Shown in pieces: positions 1 through 9,469 of a stretch of 64,000 bases of DNA. The translations under genes were made by a program, and so were the position numbers. The stretch lies in the NCBI GenBank assembly GCA_038749025.1, contig JBCDIL010000018.1, positions 1 to 64,000 of the forward strand, given 5' to 3'. Within the stretch, counting starts at the first letter, position 1. Each line of letters begins with the position of its first letter. Source of the stretch: JBCAXA01 sp038749025. Lineage in GTDB: Bacteria > Pseudomonadota > Gammaproteobacteria > Steroidobacterales > Woeseiaceae. The notes beneath the pieces were generated by a model. The model searched no databases. It saw nothing but the letters and a program-made list of their open reading frames with translations, and was not told where the DNA came from.

Positions 1-467
1 GTCAAGTCGCCAAACATATCCTGGCTAATCCCGACGAACCACGTTTCGGCCTCGAAGTCGTTCTCGTCACTCCTGACGATGCCGGCATTCATGATCGTCT
101 TGTTGTGCAAGTACGTTGCGCCCGCCGAGTACTGCGTGCGCTCTTCTTCGTAACGGCTCGCGGCAACACGGACGTCGATCGAGGCGCTCGAGATTGTGTC
201 GACGTAGTAGTTCGCATCGAACGAAAAGTTCTTGCCGACCTTTTTGCGCACCAACACCGATGGGCCTTCGATAGTGATCTCATCGCCTTCGTAGCGGTGA
301 TACATCACGTCGACGCGGTCCTCTGGCAACGTAGCAGCTTCCGCCGCCGGTGCGGCGAACGCTGCGAAGATGGCGCTCAACAAAATGGCCAACCAGACGA
401 AGCCACCAGCGAGCTCGCGGCGCTCCCGGCGCACTTGTGGTTTCAGAATTTGTGTCTGGTTAATCAT
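1..467 (-). CDS. DUF3570 family protein, N-terminal part (cut by window edge)
   Basis: Reading leftward from an ATG at 467 the frame stays open to base 1, so only about the first 155 residues are present. An N-terminal hydrophobic stretch (about residues 21-44, ending in AAPAAEA) looks like a signal peptide. It is followed by the typical DUF3570 opening: LPEDRVDVMYHRYEGDE, then GPSVLVRKKVGKNFSFDANYYVD and SSASIDV. DUF3570 proteins are predicted outer-membrane beta-barrels of unknown role that often sit next to DUF4266, as here (29 bp downstream of it). I see no good Shine-Dalgarno before the ATG, so translation may be coupled to the upstream gene. The family assignment is firm; function is unknown. 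Confidence 0.85.
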   Translation of the reverse strand, partial: MINQTQILKPQVRRERRELAGGFVWLAILLSAIFAAFAAPAAEAATLPEDRVDVMYHRYEGDEITIEGPSVLVRKKVGKNFSFDANYYVDTISSASIDVRVAASRYEEERTQYSAGATYLHNKTIMNAGIVRSDENDFEAETWFVGISQDMFGDL

Positions 468-496
468 CGCTGACGAGGTGATCTTGGAATGTGTGT

Positions 497-730
497 CTAG
501 TTGCAGCCGCAACCACCGCCGGCGCTGCCTTGCGCACCGCGAGCCCCTTCGCGCGACTCGTGAACGTGGTGGATGTAAGCACTGGATACGGGGTCAGCGT
601 CTAGCGCCATGATGGGGTCGGCCAGCAGGTCGCGTTCATAGGGCTTAACCCAGGGCTCGATCGAGCCGCATGCGCCCAATCCGGCAGCGAATACCAGCAA
701 TGCAGACAGTCGTAGTAGCGGTTTCAGCAT
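497..730 (-). CDS. DUF4266 small lipoprotein with Gly/Cys-rich C-terminus
   Basis: A 77-residue protein beginning MLKPLLRLSALLVFAAGLGAC: a signal peptide with a good lipobox (LGAC), so it is probably anchored to a membrane. The mature part carries WVKPYERDLLADPIM, DADP and HVHESREGARG and ends in GSAGGGCGCN, the hallmark of DUF4266. A TTG start six bases upstream is possible, but the GAGG at a suitable distance favours the ATG. It lies between a beta-barrel lipoprotein gene and DUF3570, all leftward with short gaps, hence one operon. The two C-terminal cysteines are conserved in the family as I remember it and could bind a metal, carry a cofactor or be modified; that is inference. Confidence 0.88.
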   Translation of the reverse strand: MLKPLLRLSALLVFAAGLGACGSIEPWVKPYERDLLADPIMALDADPVSSAYIHHVHESREGARGAQGSAGGGCGCN

Positions 731-741
731 GTACAAAGTCC

Positions 742-1428
742 TCAGAAAAACACCGTGAAGCCGAGATGGCCTTCAAGGTTATTGACGGTTTTCTCTTCGC
801 CAAGAATGTCGATATCGAACAGATGGTCGCGGAAGTCGACATGCAGTGCGATGGAATCCGTCACAAGAAAGCGATATCCGAAGCCCAAATTGATCGTGAA
901 TCGGTCATCGTCGGCAAATCGTGTACTGCCGAGGCCACCAATGACGTACAGCGACTGCGTGTACGCACGATTGGCGCCAAGGAATGCCTCGCCCGGAAAG
1001 ATATTCAGGCCGAGCGACATGTTGTAGTAAATAAACTCGCGCTCTTCGTCGGTGAGCAGTTCGGCGGCCCCTGACAGGCGCTCAAAACTGGTTTCCTCGG
1101 TATCGGTGCGTCCGACAGCCGCCTCGACGAACAACAATTCGTTGACGTGATAAGCGAGGCGCGCGCCGTACGAAGGGTTGGAACCAAAATCCTCGACACT
1201 CATGATGCCGCCGTAGATGCCGACCTCGAAATCTTCGGTATCGATACGCGCGGTTTTAATGTCGCGCCGCTCAACCTCAGGCTCAATAACCTGAACGGGG
1301 CGATCGTCGCCGTCGACGGGCTCGCCAGCCGGTGCCGGCTGACCGCCACCAACGAACGGCATCCAGCTGCAGCCGGACGCGCCAACCGCAAGGCCGATTA
1401 GAAAAAGAACCCGAAGCCGATCTTCCAT
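742..1428 (-). CDS. Outer-membrane beta-barrel domain lipoprotein
   Basis: A 228-residue protein starting MEDRLRVLFLIGLAVGASGC, a signal peptide with a lipobox-like GASGC. After a charged linker (about residues 35-60) come amphipathic strands such as EVGIYGGIMSVEDFGSNPSYGARLAYHVNELLFVEAAVG, and the chain ends in ...GHLGFTVFF. A terminal Phe is the usual outer-membrane barrel insertion signal. It resembles the 'outer membrane beta-barrel domain' family that occurs paired with an SH3-barrel partner. The start overlaps the upstream gene by 31 bases and has GAGGAA about 8 bases ahead, so the two are translationally linked. Function unknown. Confidence 0.75.
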   Translation of the reverse strand: MEDRLRVLFLIGLAVGASGCSWMPFVGGGQPAPAGEPVDGDDRPVQVIEPEVERRDIKTARIDTEDFEVGIYGGIMSVEDFGSNPSYGARLAYHVNELLFVEAAVGRTDTEETSFERLSGAAELLTDEEREFIYYNMSLGLNIFPGEAFLGANRAYTQSLYVIGGLGSTRFADDDRFTINLGFGYRFLVTDSIALHVDFRDHLFDIDILGEEKTVNNLEGHLGFTVFF

Positions 1429-2138
1429 TCTTCTATTTCCTCGTTCTCATCTTGGCTCGTGAAGATGACATAACTTTTGTATTCGGCGCGAAAAATAAGG
1501 CGTCGAGTCAGCCAAGCGCGAAAGCCACCGCCGACCTGAGCGAACTGATCAGTTCGGTCGTCGGCGGCAACCAATGTCGACTTCGGCTCGGTGCGAATCA
1601 CGCCGGTGCCTAGCGTAAAGAACGGCGAAACGCGCCACTCTGGCCAGGTTTGATGGACGAGATTCGCCGAACCGATATAGCCGTTAGAAAAATTACCCAG
1701 TACCTGCGAAAAGGCGAGCTCAACCGACAGATTGCCGCTCATTGAGTAGCCAGCGTAAGCGTTAACGATGTTGGCACCGCCGAAATCGCCGGTGAGTGCA
1801 CCGACTTCCCAACGGCTGGTCATGAACTCTGTGCGGCTAACGCTACGAAATCGTACCGGCTCGCCGTAGGCGTCGAGCGTGAGTTCCATGTCACGCTCGC
1901 GCACCCAGCCTTCGCGACCGTTTTCCGTGCGAACTTTGAACCAGTTGGTTCGCCGCATCAGAATCACGACCGACTCATCCCGTTCGACGACATAGTCGAT
2001 CGGGTAGCCCTTACCCGGCCCTGTGTGTAACTCCAAGAAGGCGTCGGCCACCGTTACCTGAATCGGTTCATCGGCGAACGCCGGTGTCGCCAACGGCGCC
2101 AATGCCAGCAGCGCTGCGATGAGCAAGCGTCGTATCAT
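1398..2138 (-). CDS. SH3-domain outer-membrane beta-barrel protein
   Basis: 246 residues from the ATG at 2138 (MIRRLLIAALLALAPLATPAFA, a good signal peptide); an in-frame ATG at 2174 would add 12 residues before the signal and is less likely. Residues about 25-85 form a bacterial SH3 domain (LELHTGPGKGYPIDYVVERDESV, WFKVRTENGREGWV). The rest is a predicted small barrel of amphipathic strands ending in WKIGFGFFF. SH3 domains of this kind bind peptidoglycan or peptides, so the protein may link the barrel to the wall. It is followed by a second barrel gene overlapping by 31 bases. The pair looks like a duplication with added modules. Confidence 0.75.
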   Translation of the reverse strand: MIRRLLIAALLALAPLATPAFADEPIQVTVADAFLELHTGPGKGYPIDYVVERDESVVILMRRTNWFKVRTENGREGWVRERDMELTLDAYGEPVRFRSVSRTEFMTSRWEVGALTGDFGGANIVNAYAGYSMSGNLSVELAFSQVLGNFSNGYIGSANLVHQTWPEWRVSPFFTLGTGVIRTEPKSTLVAADDRTDQFAQVGGGFRAWLTRRLIFRAEYKSYVIFTSQDENEEIEEWKIGFGFFF

Positions 2139-2230
2139 GAGAGCGCTGCGCCCTGGGTCAGCGATGCTACGCATGCAACCGTGACGTCGCAGCCCGCGGC
2201 TACGTGTGTGGCAACGATCTTCACCGATGA

Positions 2231-4867
2231 CTAATCCTGCGGGGCCTCAAACGGATTATTGTAATATTGCGCGCCGCCGTCGAGCCACTCGGAGACGAGC
2301 TTCAACTCAGCGGGCGTCAGGTAACCGGCATGGGTACCACCGACGTCAAACCGGTTAAAGAATTGCCCCGAACCGTTGGCCGTGCCGGCGTTCATACTCG
2401 CTCCGACCGGTACGGTCTCTAAGATAGGAATTCCGTTCGGGTCGAGACCAACCTCGATTTGGCGGTCAACCAAAATGCCATTGGCGTTGACCTCCTGTTC
2501 GTTGTCGCCCGACAGCAACTCGCGATACGCCTTGAAATGATCGGGGTCGATATCCGACACACCGTCGGTGAGATCGAGTTGCGACGCGGGAACCATCGCC
2601 ATACCGGCCGCATCGACCGGCGCGTGGCAACCGATACAGCTATCGATCACATTACCCGCCACATCCAAAATGTTCTGATCTGAAATGGCGGTGCGGCTAA
2701 GCGCCCACAGCGGGTGCATGCTCTCTTCATACTGAACGACACTGCGGCACAGCGACGTCCAGTTTGTTACGCAGGCGGCATCGACAGGCAACGGTACCGA
2801 CAGGTCTTGATAGCGATACGCGAACGAGGCATCGACAGCGCGCTGGGCCGGATCGGTCCATACATCATCGAAGATAATATCGAGACTGGGATCCAAAGCC
2901 GCACAATTGTTAGTTGAACACGAAACGCGAATGCGCGCCTCGGCCATCGTTTCACCAAAATCAGCAAAGATGGCGGGGTTCGTATTAGGGAACGGTTGGC
3001 CGTCAGCCGTCGCGCCAGCGTTAATGGCGTTGAACGCATCGCTGCGACCGTGCGACTGACCCGAGTTAGCGTTGTGGCAACCGCCGCACTCGCGGTATTC
3101 ACCCGGAACCACCTGCAGCCAGTTATTATGCGAACCCGAGATCGCGCGACCGTTCGCGTCGAGGATCTGGAATGACAACGCGACGTTAGCCGGTACTTTC
3201 GCCATGACCGAACCATCAGGTTCAACGTCGGCGTACCCAACAATCTCACGCATTCCGAACGCTTGCGTCACGCCAAACGCGAAACCTTCAATGTCGAGAA
3301 TCTCTTCGTCCGGCATGCTCACCGGCTTCCAGAACCGCACGAATCGAGCGGGTCGCTCTGCTGCCGTCACCTGCATTGGGTCGGACAGCGTCGCAATACC
3401 TGCCGCGCTAACGTCGACGCCATTAACGTCATAGACGCTACGAATGTGGATAACACCCGCGCCTTCGTCACGCAGGTCAGCATCGAGCGTAAAGTCGTTA
3501 GTGCCATCCAGTATCAGTGGCGGGTTTGTGCGCTCCTCCGCTGCAACAATCTCCGAGAATTGAAAACCCTCCTCGGGGACAACGATCGGTAGCTGCGTGT
3601 TTTGGTCTCGGTCGTAAATCCAGATCCCGAATAAAGGCGCCGCTTCAACCAAATTCGGATCCGCCAAGCGTTCGTCCGTGCAAGCAAGGATGGACATACC
3701 GTCAGTTAAGCGACACGGACTCCATGAGACCATGATCCGATTGGTGCCGTCTTGCAGCGGATACACAGCGGAGAACCGACCACCCGGCGACGGTTCGTCG
3801 TCGGCCGTCAGAACGTCGTTGACGGTAGTCGGTGTTTGGGCCGGCCCGCTGAGCACGCCGATGTTCGCTACATTCGGTTGCGTGTTATTGATGTAATTGT
3901 CGGTATCGATTGAAACAACGTTACCGCCCTCGCCCGTACCGGCGAACGGTCGTAGCAATGCCGCGACGCCGCCCTCTGGGAGCTCGCGCGGTCCGAGGAA
4001 ATGCACTTCGGCAGCGCCGGTGCCGGTATCGTGGCTTTCCGAGCCGTACAGCAATTCAACGCCGGAGCCATCGGGATTCATCCGGTACAAATGGATGGCA
4101 TTGTTGGGTCCCGCATGATCCCAACGGCTGTAAACGATGCGACCATCCGAGACAACAACTGGGTCGTAGTCGTGACTTTGGTTGTAAGACAGCTGTTCGA
4201 TATTTAGACCGTCAGCGTCCATGCGGTGTAGGACGAATGCCGGCTCGTTGCGGTCTTCATCGAGCGCCGGGTATTGTGGCTTGCCCTCATCAAGCAAGAT
4301 GGCGACGGAGCGGCGTTGCCGTGTCGATGAAAAAACAATCCGCCCGTCCGGCAAGAAATGCGGCGCGATATCGTGGCCGGCTTCTGCGGTGATATTGGAC
4401 GTGATAATTCGCCGCAACGTGTCCGTGGGAATGTCGTACTCCCAAATGTTCCACGTCGGCTGATCTTCCTCATCGGCACCTTCTATGAACTGCGCCCGCA
4501 TCGCAAATAGAACTTTAGTCCCGTCGTTCGAAATATCGACGTCACGAATGTCACCAAGCCCTTGGGTTACGGCTTCGGTGATATTGGTATCGGGTGTACT
4601 CGGCGACGCACGATCGCGCACAAACAACTCAGCGCCAACGTTAAAGCGCAGAACGTTGCGCACATCGACTTGTAGCGCATCGCCATTGTCATCAACAGGA
4701 ATCGGCCGGCGAACATAGGCGATCGGGAAGTCTATAACGACTGGGTCTTCCGTCTGTCCATCGCCAAGTCCGACGCCATCCTGGCCACCGCCACACGCTA
4801 CGGCCGAAAGCGCAGCGGCGATAACAAGGCTCCAACGAGCCTTTCGGAATAGTCGGGGTGTATTCAT
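2231..4867 (-). CDS. Large beta-propeller / CxxCH lipoprotein (HzsA-like)
   Basis: 878 residues from the ATG at 4867, chosen because GGAGG lies 9 bases ahead; an ATG at 4876 touches the GGAGG directly. The N-terminus has a basic stretch, a hydrophobic core and VACGGG, so it is a probable lipoprotein. Residues about 90-350 carry TolB/PD40-like propeller strands (DIRDVDISNDGTKVLFAM, HFLPDGRIVFSST, SDGRIVYSRWDHAG, LYRMNPDGSG). The C-terminal half has two heme c-type sites, CGGCH at 594-598 and CIGCH at 744-748. This layout resembles the HzsA-related proteins (hydrazine synthase alpha-like fold) found in many non-anammox bacteria; hydrazine chemistry is not implied. It heads the leftward operon with two barrel proteins, DUF4266 and DUF3570. 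Confidence 0.75.
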   Translation of the reverse strand: MNTPRLFRKARWSLVIAAALSAVACGGGQDGVGLGDGQTEDPVVIDFPIAYVRRPIPVDDNGDALQVDVRNVLRFNVGAELFVRDRASPSTPDTNITEAVTQGLGDIRDVDISNDGTKVLFAMRAQFIEGADEEDQPTWNIWEYDIPTDTLRRIITSNITAEAGHDIAPHFLPDGRIVFSSTRQRRSVAILLDEGKPQYPALDEDRNEPAFVLHRMDADGLNIEQLSYNQSHDYDPVVVSDGRIVYSRWDHAGPNNAIHLYRMNPDGSGVELLYGSESHDTGTGAAEVHFLGPRELPEGGVAALLRPFAGTGEGGNVVSIDTDNYINNTQPNVANIGVLSGPAQTPTTVNDVLTADDEPSPGGRFSAVYPLQDGTNRIMVSWSPCRLTDGMSILACTDERLADPNLVEAAPLFGIWIYDRDQNTQLPIVVPEEGFQFSEIVAAEERTNPPLILDGTNDFTLDADLRDEGAGVIHIRSVYDVNGVDVSAAGIATLSDPMQVTAAERPARFVRFWKPVSMPDEEILDIEGFAFGVTQAFGMREIVGYADVEPDGSVMAKVPANVALSFQILDANGRAISGSHNNWLQVVPGEYRECGGCHNANSGQSHGRSDAFNAINAGATADGQPFPNTNPAIFADFGETMAEARIRVSCSTNNCAALDPSLDIIFDDVWTDPAQRAVDASFAYRYQDLSVPLPVDAACVTNWTSLCRSVVQYEESMHPLWALSRTAISDQNILDVAGNVIDSCIGCHAPVDAAGMAMVPASQLDLTDGVSDIDPDHFKAYRELLSGDNEQEVNANGILVDRQIEVGLDPNGIPILETVPVGASMNAGTANGSGQFFNRFDVGGTHAGYLTPAELKLVSEWLDGGAQYYNNPFEAPQD

Positions 4868-5775
4868 CTGTTTCATCCTCCGTCTTGCGTGACGCAGTCT
4901 CGTTCGGACCGAAACGCTCAAGGCGCCAGCAAGCCGGAAGCACACAGCGGTTCAAGTGCTGTGTGCGTCGCTCGCCATTCAACGTAATGCGATAGTCGTG
5001 ATGCGATAGTCGCTACCGACCCCGCGGGAGTCTGTTAACGCGATCACAAAGCGCACAACGCAGGCCGTCGCCGCTTGGTCCGATGGGTTGTCGACAGAGC
5101 AAAGTATAGGAACGCTTAGCGCAACACGTAATGTCTCAAGAGCCCGACAAACCTAAGGTTTTCGCGTCTTCTTTCGGCAACGCTAGCCACTTGTTCCGCG
5201 ACCACCCTATAAATACGGGCGTTTGGTGCGCTCAAGATTCAATCCGACCGGGTCATTCAACGTGGTCCTTGATGCACACAGACGTTGGCGGTTTTTGGAA
5301 CCGGTAACCAGGTCACAGTTGATGGACCCTGACATTGTCGCATTGTCGGGATTTGGCGACAGGCGCAATCCTATTAAAAACAGCTACTTAGATAACCCGT
5401 ACAGCGATTGTCGTAAATACACCGACATTGGCTTGACAAAATATGTTGCCAAAAAGCACCAAAGAAACGGACTTATCTCATTGTTTTTAATGATATTTCC
5501 AATGATACCGTGGTTTTTGGACAACGGTGGCACGGCGATTGCATCGTCCCTTGCGGTGATCGTCCGGTTTGGCAGAAGTCAGATTGCGACTGTCGGTTTA
5601 TTGACCGTTCGCCGCAGCGTTTGTGATGACATTCACTGCAGGCACTGTGAGCTTGGTCAATACTGAGTGAAGCAATTAAGGCTGTCAGCCTGACACACCG
5701 AAAGCCGCGGAGGGGCCGACTCCGGCGGTGATACGACGACACTCAATGCACGACTAATACAGTGGGAATTTGACG
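4868..5775. other. Intergenic region between two divergent clusters
   Basis: About 0.9 kb without a convincing gene. A rightward open frame at 5223-5666 encodes 147 residues with no recognisable domain and no clear ribosome-binding site; I do not count it. The base composition is more AT-rich at about 5380-5530 than in neighbouring genes. A possible leftward -10 (TATACT, 5103-5108 read on the minus strand) has a poor -35. The region must hold the promoters of both divergent operons and may bind a common regulator, but I cannot fix the sites. Confidence 0.5.
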
Positions 5776-6933
5776 ATGACCCGTTTTAACCATCTGCACC
5801 GATTAGCGACGTTGTTGCTCGGGATTAGCCTGGTACTTAGCACCGCAAGCGCTGGACCACGCGAACAAGCCCGCCGCATGCACGATCGCTTAGCCGGCGT
5901 TCCACCGACGCCAGCCATTCTCGACCAAATGGCGGCTCTTTTGCCGGGCAATCCCGACGCCGCGGCAGACATTGCGATGAACAACCCAGCGTTCTACAGC
6001 GTTACGCTAAAGAACTTTGCATCGCCTTGGACAAATCGCGATCGCAACGTATTCGTTCCGTTGAACGACTACACGGCTACCGTGATCGGCATGATTCGGG
6101 ATGACGTTCCGTTCAATCAGCTGTTATCGGCTGACATCGTGTACACCGGCGCTGGCAACCTCGGCCTACCGCCATACTCGATGACGAGCAACGATCACTA
6201 CGCGCAGATGGAAGCGCAGAACATGGATCTGCAAGCGGCACTGGTGCAAACAACGCAGTCGGCCGTCACCGATTTACCGGCTAATGCGACGGCAGGTGTC
6301 GTCACAACGCGAGCGGCAGCAGAAGCGTTTTTCATCGCCGGCACTAACCGCGCGATGTTCCGTTTCACGATGCTCAATCACCTGTGCAACGACATGGAGC
6401 AGGTGCAGAACAACTCTTACCCACCGGATCGGATTCGCCAAGATGTATCGCGGAGCCCCGGTGGTGACTCACGCGTATTCCTGAACAACTGCGTTGGCTG
6501 CCACAGCGGTATGGACCCGTTAGCGCAAGCCTATGCGTATTACAACTTCGACATGGATGCCGGCCGAATCGTCTACGACAGCTCGGCACCGCACCCGAAG
6601 TATTTCAACAACGACGCGAACTTTGAGTTCGGCTTCGTCACACCCAACGATGAGTGGACAAACTACTGGCGCCAAGGCCAAAACGCCATCCTCGGCTGGG
6701 ATCAAGCACTGCCCGGCTCGGGCACGGGCGCGAAGTCGATGGGCCAAGAACTGGCAAACAGCGATGCGTTTGCGCAATGCCAGGTCACCAAAGTTTTCCG
6801 AAACGTCTGCTTACGTGATCCGGTCGATGCGGCCGATCGCGCACAGATCGATTCAATGGTCGCAACCTTCCAAGGCAACTACCTGATGAAACCGGTATTT
6901 GCCTCGTCGGCTGCGCACTGCATGGGCCAGTGA
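5776..6933 (+). CDS. Exported CxxCH protein of the DUF1588/PSD1 type
   Basis: 385 residues from the ATG at 5776 (GGGA a few bases upstream); a TTG at 5770 is an alternative. The N-terminus has a signal peptide (LATLLLGISLVLSTASAG). The central part resembles the planctomycete-type DUF1592/DUF1588 proteins: RVFLNNCVGCHSGMDPLAQAYAYYNFD, with one heme c-type motif CVGCH at 239-243 followed by the typical GMDP. Four more cysteines lie in the last 70 residues. In Planctomycetes such proteins pair with DUF1501 proteins, and here a DUF1501 gene is two genes downstream. It is the first gene of the rightward operon; the next gene begins 11 bases after its stop. Catalytic role unknown. Confidence 0.72.
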   Translation: MTRFNHLHRLATLLLGISLVLSTASAGPREQARRMHDRLAGVPPTPAILDQMAALLPGNPDAAADIAMNNPAFYSVTLKNFASPWTNRDRNVFVPLNDYTATVIGMIRDDVPFNQLLSADIVYTGAGNLGLPPYSMTSNDHYAQMEAQNMDLQAALVQTTQSAVTDLPANATAGVVTTRAAAEAFFIAGTNRAMFRFTMLNHLCNDMEQVQNNSYPPDRIRQDVSRSPGGDSRVFLNNCVGCHSGMDPLAQAYAYYNFDMDAGRIVYDSSAPHPKYFNNDANFEFGFVTPNDEWTNYWRQGQNAILGWDQALPGSGTGAKSMGQELANSDAFAQCQVTKVFRNVCLRDPVDAADRAQIDSMVATFQGNYLMKPVFASSAAHCMGQ

Positions 6934-6944
6934 GGGGCGGAACA

Positions 6945-9458
6945 ATGACGATTACATTTAAACCTCTTGGCGCCCAGACCAAGGCACTCCTTCTAACGGC
7001 ACTGTCAGCCGCCGTGCTGGCCGGTTGCGGCTCTGGCTCTGGCGCGGACGTCGTTGCAAACAACAACCCAGCCAATAACCAAGGCGGCAACCAGGGTGTT
7101 GCCTACAACGGACCGGCACCGCAAACCGCCGATGTTCAGAACTTCAAGAACGAAGTCTGGGACAACATCATCTTGGAAGCGACCTGCGGAAACTGCCATA
7201 TCGAAGGGCAGCAAGCACCAACGTTCGCCCGCGGTGATGACATCAACATGGCGTATGCCGACTCAAACCCGTTGGTCGATCTTCTGTCGCCGCAAAACTC
7301 ACGACTCGTGACGAAAGTCGGCAGCGGTCACAATTGCTGGCTCAGCAGCGATCAGGCTTGCGCGGACATCATGCAAACCTGGATCGAGAACTGGGCAGGC
7401 GGTAATGCAGCCGCGGGCGGCCGGGACATCGTTCTCGAAGCGCCGACTGCGATGACACCGGGCTCGAGCAAAAACTTCCCGGCCGATTCGGCAACATTCC
7501 AGGCAACGGTTTATCCCTTGCTAGAGCAGTATTGCCAAGAATGCCACTCATCCGGTTCGCAGGTTCAGCAATCGCCGTTCATGGCAGAACCGCCCGACGA
7601 CATGGGCAGCGTTGCCGTCGCCTACGACGCGGTCAAGACGAAGATAAACCTAGATGCGCCAGAATTGTCGCGCCTGGTCATTCGCTTGAGCGAAGAGTTC
7701 CACAACTGCTGGAGCGACTGCCAAAGCGATGCGGCGCAAATGCTGAGTGCCATTAACGCGTTCGCTAACCCCATCCAACCGGATCAGGTTAACCCTGCGT
7801 TGGTCTTCTCAGATGCGCTCACTATTTTCGATGGCACAATCGCCTCGGGTGGCAACCGTCACGAGACCGACCAAATCGCGCTGTATGAGTTTAAAGAGGG
7901 CTCCGGCACGACAGCATTCGACACAAGCGGTGTTACGCCGGCGCTGGACCTAACCTTGTCAGGTGATGTGGTCTGGGTCGGTGGCTGGGGTATCCAGATC
8001 AATAACGGCAAGGCGCAAGGCTCCACCGCCGATAGCGCGAAGCTGCACCAATTGATCACGGCCACCGGCGAGTACTCGGTCGAAGCGTGGGTCGCACCGG
8101 CTAACGTCGTGCAAGAAAATGCACGGATCGTCAGCTACTCAGCCGGCCCGTTCTCGCGCAACTTCACGCTCGGTCAGACGATGTACGACTACGACTTCTT
8201 TAACCGTAGCGAGAATACCGATGGCAATGGCGATCCCGCGCTATCGACACCGTCGGCAGAGGAAGTTCTGCAGGCCACACTGCAACACGTTGTCGCCACG
8301 TACGACCCGGTCAACGGCCGGCGTATTTACGTGAACGGTGAGTTGCGTGCGGGTGCGGATGAGGCCAACGCCGGCAGTATCGCCGACTGGGACAACACGT
8401 TTGCGTTTGTTGTCGGCAACGAAGTGTCGAGCGACGGCTTGTTCCAAGGCGTACTGCGGATGGTGGCGGTCCACAACCGTGCATTGACCGAATCGCAAAT
8501 TCGCCAGAATCTCGAAGTCGGTGTCGGCGAGAAGTTCTTCTTGTTGTTTGGCATCAGCCACCTTGTGGACGTGCCGCAGGCGTATATCGTCATTGAGGTG
8601 AGCCAGTTCGACAGCTATGCGTACCTGTTCAACAAGCCGTTCTTTATCTCGCTGCAAGACAACATCACGGTGGGCAACATCCCGCTGCAGGGCATGCGAA
8701 TCGGTATCAACGGCTCGGAAGCCAAGGTTGGGCAAGCGTGGGCGAATCTGTCGACGACCCTGACCGACGCCACCTATAACCCGGCGTCTGGACAGAGCCT
8801 GTCGACCGTCGGCACGACCATCGGTCTGCAGAAAGGGCCGGACGCGGATGAGTTCTTCCTAACGTTCGATCAGCTCGGTAACAACAGCTTCGTTCGCACG
8901 ATCGACCCACCGGTCGTGGTTGCCGCTAGCGATGGCGTACCGACTGCTGACATCGGCGTGCGGACGTTCGATGAGATCGCAGCAACGATGTCAGTCGTGA
9001 CGGGTACCGATCCGCAAGACGCCAACATTCTGGCGACTTACCAAGGCGTTCGTGAATCCTTACCGGCCGTCGATGGTCTGAACGCATTCCTATCGTCGCA
9101 TCAGGTTGTTATCGCGTCCTTAGCGATCACGTACTGCGATGCGTTGGTCGAAGATACGGGTCTGCGGGCGACGTATTTCGCGGGCTTCAACTTCGGTGCT
9201 TCGCCAGCAGTGGCCTTTTCCGGCGGCGGTCGCGACATTGTTATCGATTCGTTGGTCGGCAATGCAGTCGGCAACGGCATCGGTACACAACCGGACTACG
9301 TAACGTTATCGAACGAACTCGGTTATGCCACCGACAATGGCAACCGTCCCAATAACTTGATCGACCGGTTAATCAATGGCGGTAACGCCGATACGCCGGG
9401 CATCGTCAAAGGCGTTTGTGCTGCGGTAGTTGGCAGTGCAGCGACGCTGGTTCAGTAA
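6945..9458 (+). CDS. CxxCH-LamG lipoprotein
   Basis: 837 residues from the ATG at 6945, with GAGGGGCGG just upstream; a GTG at 6930 overlapping the previous stop is less likely. The signal peptide ends in a perfect lipobox, VLAGC. Two heme c-type motifs follow in two similar halves: CGNCH at 81-85 and CQECH at 197-201, each followed about 50-60 residues later by an NCW element (HNCWLSSDQAC, HNCWSDC), so the region is an internal duplication. Residues about 300-525 form a LamG/concanavalin-like domain (YSVEAWVAP, HVVATYDPVNGRRIYVNGEL, VVGNE, AVHNRALTESQI). The C-terminal 300 residues are unassigned. It lies between a DUF1588-type and a DUF1501 gene and probably works with them at the cell surface or in the periplasm. 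Confidence 0.72.
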   Translation: MTITFKPLGAQTKALLLTALSAAVLAGCGSGSGADVVANNNPANNQGGNQGVAYNGPAPQTADVQNFKNEVWDNIILEATCGNCHIEGQQAPTFARGDDINMAYADSNPLVDLLSPQNSRLVTKVGSGHNCWLSSDQACADIMQTWIENWAGGNAAAGGRDIVLEAPTAMTPGSSKNFPADSATFQATVYPLLEQYCQECHSSGSQVQQSPFMAEPPDDMGSVAVAYDAVKTKINLDAPELSRLVIRLSEEFHNCWSDCQSDAAQMLSAINAFANPIQPDQVNPALVFSDALTIFDGTIASGGNRHETDQIALYEFKEGSGTTAFDTSGVTPALDLTLSGDVVWVGGWGIQINNGKAQGSTADSAKLHQLITATGEYSVEAWVAPANVVQENARIVSYSAGPFSRNFTLGQTMYDYDFFNRSENTDGNGDPALSTPSAEEVLQATLQHVVATYDPVNGRRIYVNGELRAGADEANAGSIADWDNTFAFVVGNEVSSDGLFQGVLRMVAVHNRALTESQIRQNLEVGVGEKFFLLFGISHLVDVPQAYIVIEVSQFDSYAYLFNKPFFISLQDNITVGNIPLQGMRIGINGSEAKVGQAWANLSTTLTDATYNPASGQSLSTVGTTIGLQKGPDADEFFLTFDQLGNNSFVRTIDPPVVVAASDGVPTADIGVRTFDEIAATMSVVTGTDPQDANILATYQGVRESLPAVDGLNAFLSSHQVVIASLAITYCDALVEDTGLRATYFAGFNFGASPAVAFSGGGRDIVIDSLVGNAVGNGIGTQPDYVTLSNELGYATDNGNRPNNLIDRLINGGNADTPGIVKGVCAAVVGSAATLVQ

Positions 9459-9469
9459 GAGGCATCATC

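Noticed and set aside
2231..4867. Hydrazine synthase subunit, i.e. anammox metabolism
   Set aside because: Only the general propeller/CxxCH layout is shared; there are no HzsB/HzsC partners and the host is a gammaproteobacterium.
5223..5666. 147-residue rightward open frame in the divergent intergenic region
   Set aside because: No domain, no signal peptide, no ribosome-binding site, and amino-acid use unlike the neighbouring genes; probably chance.
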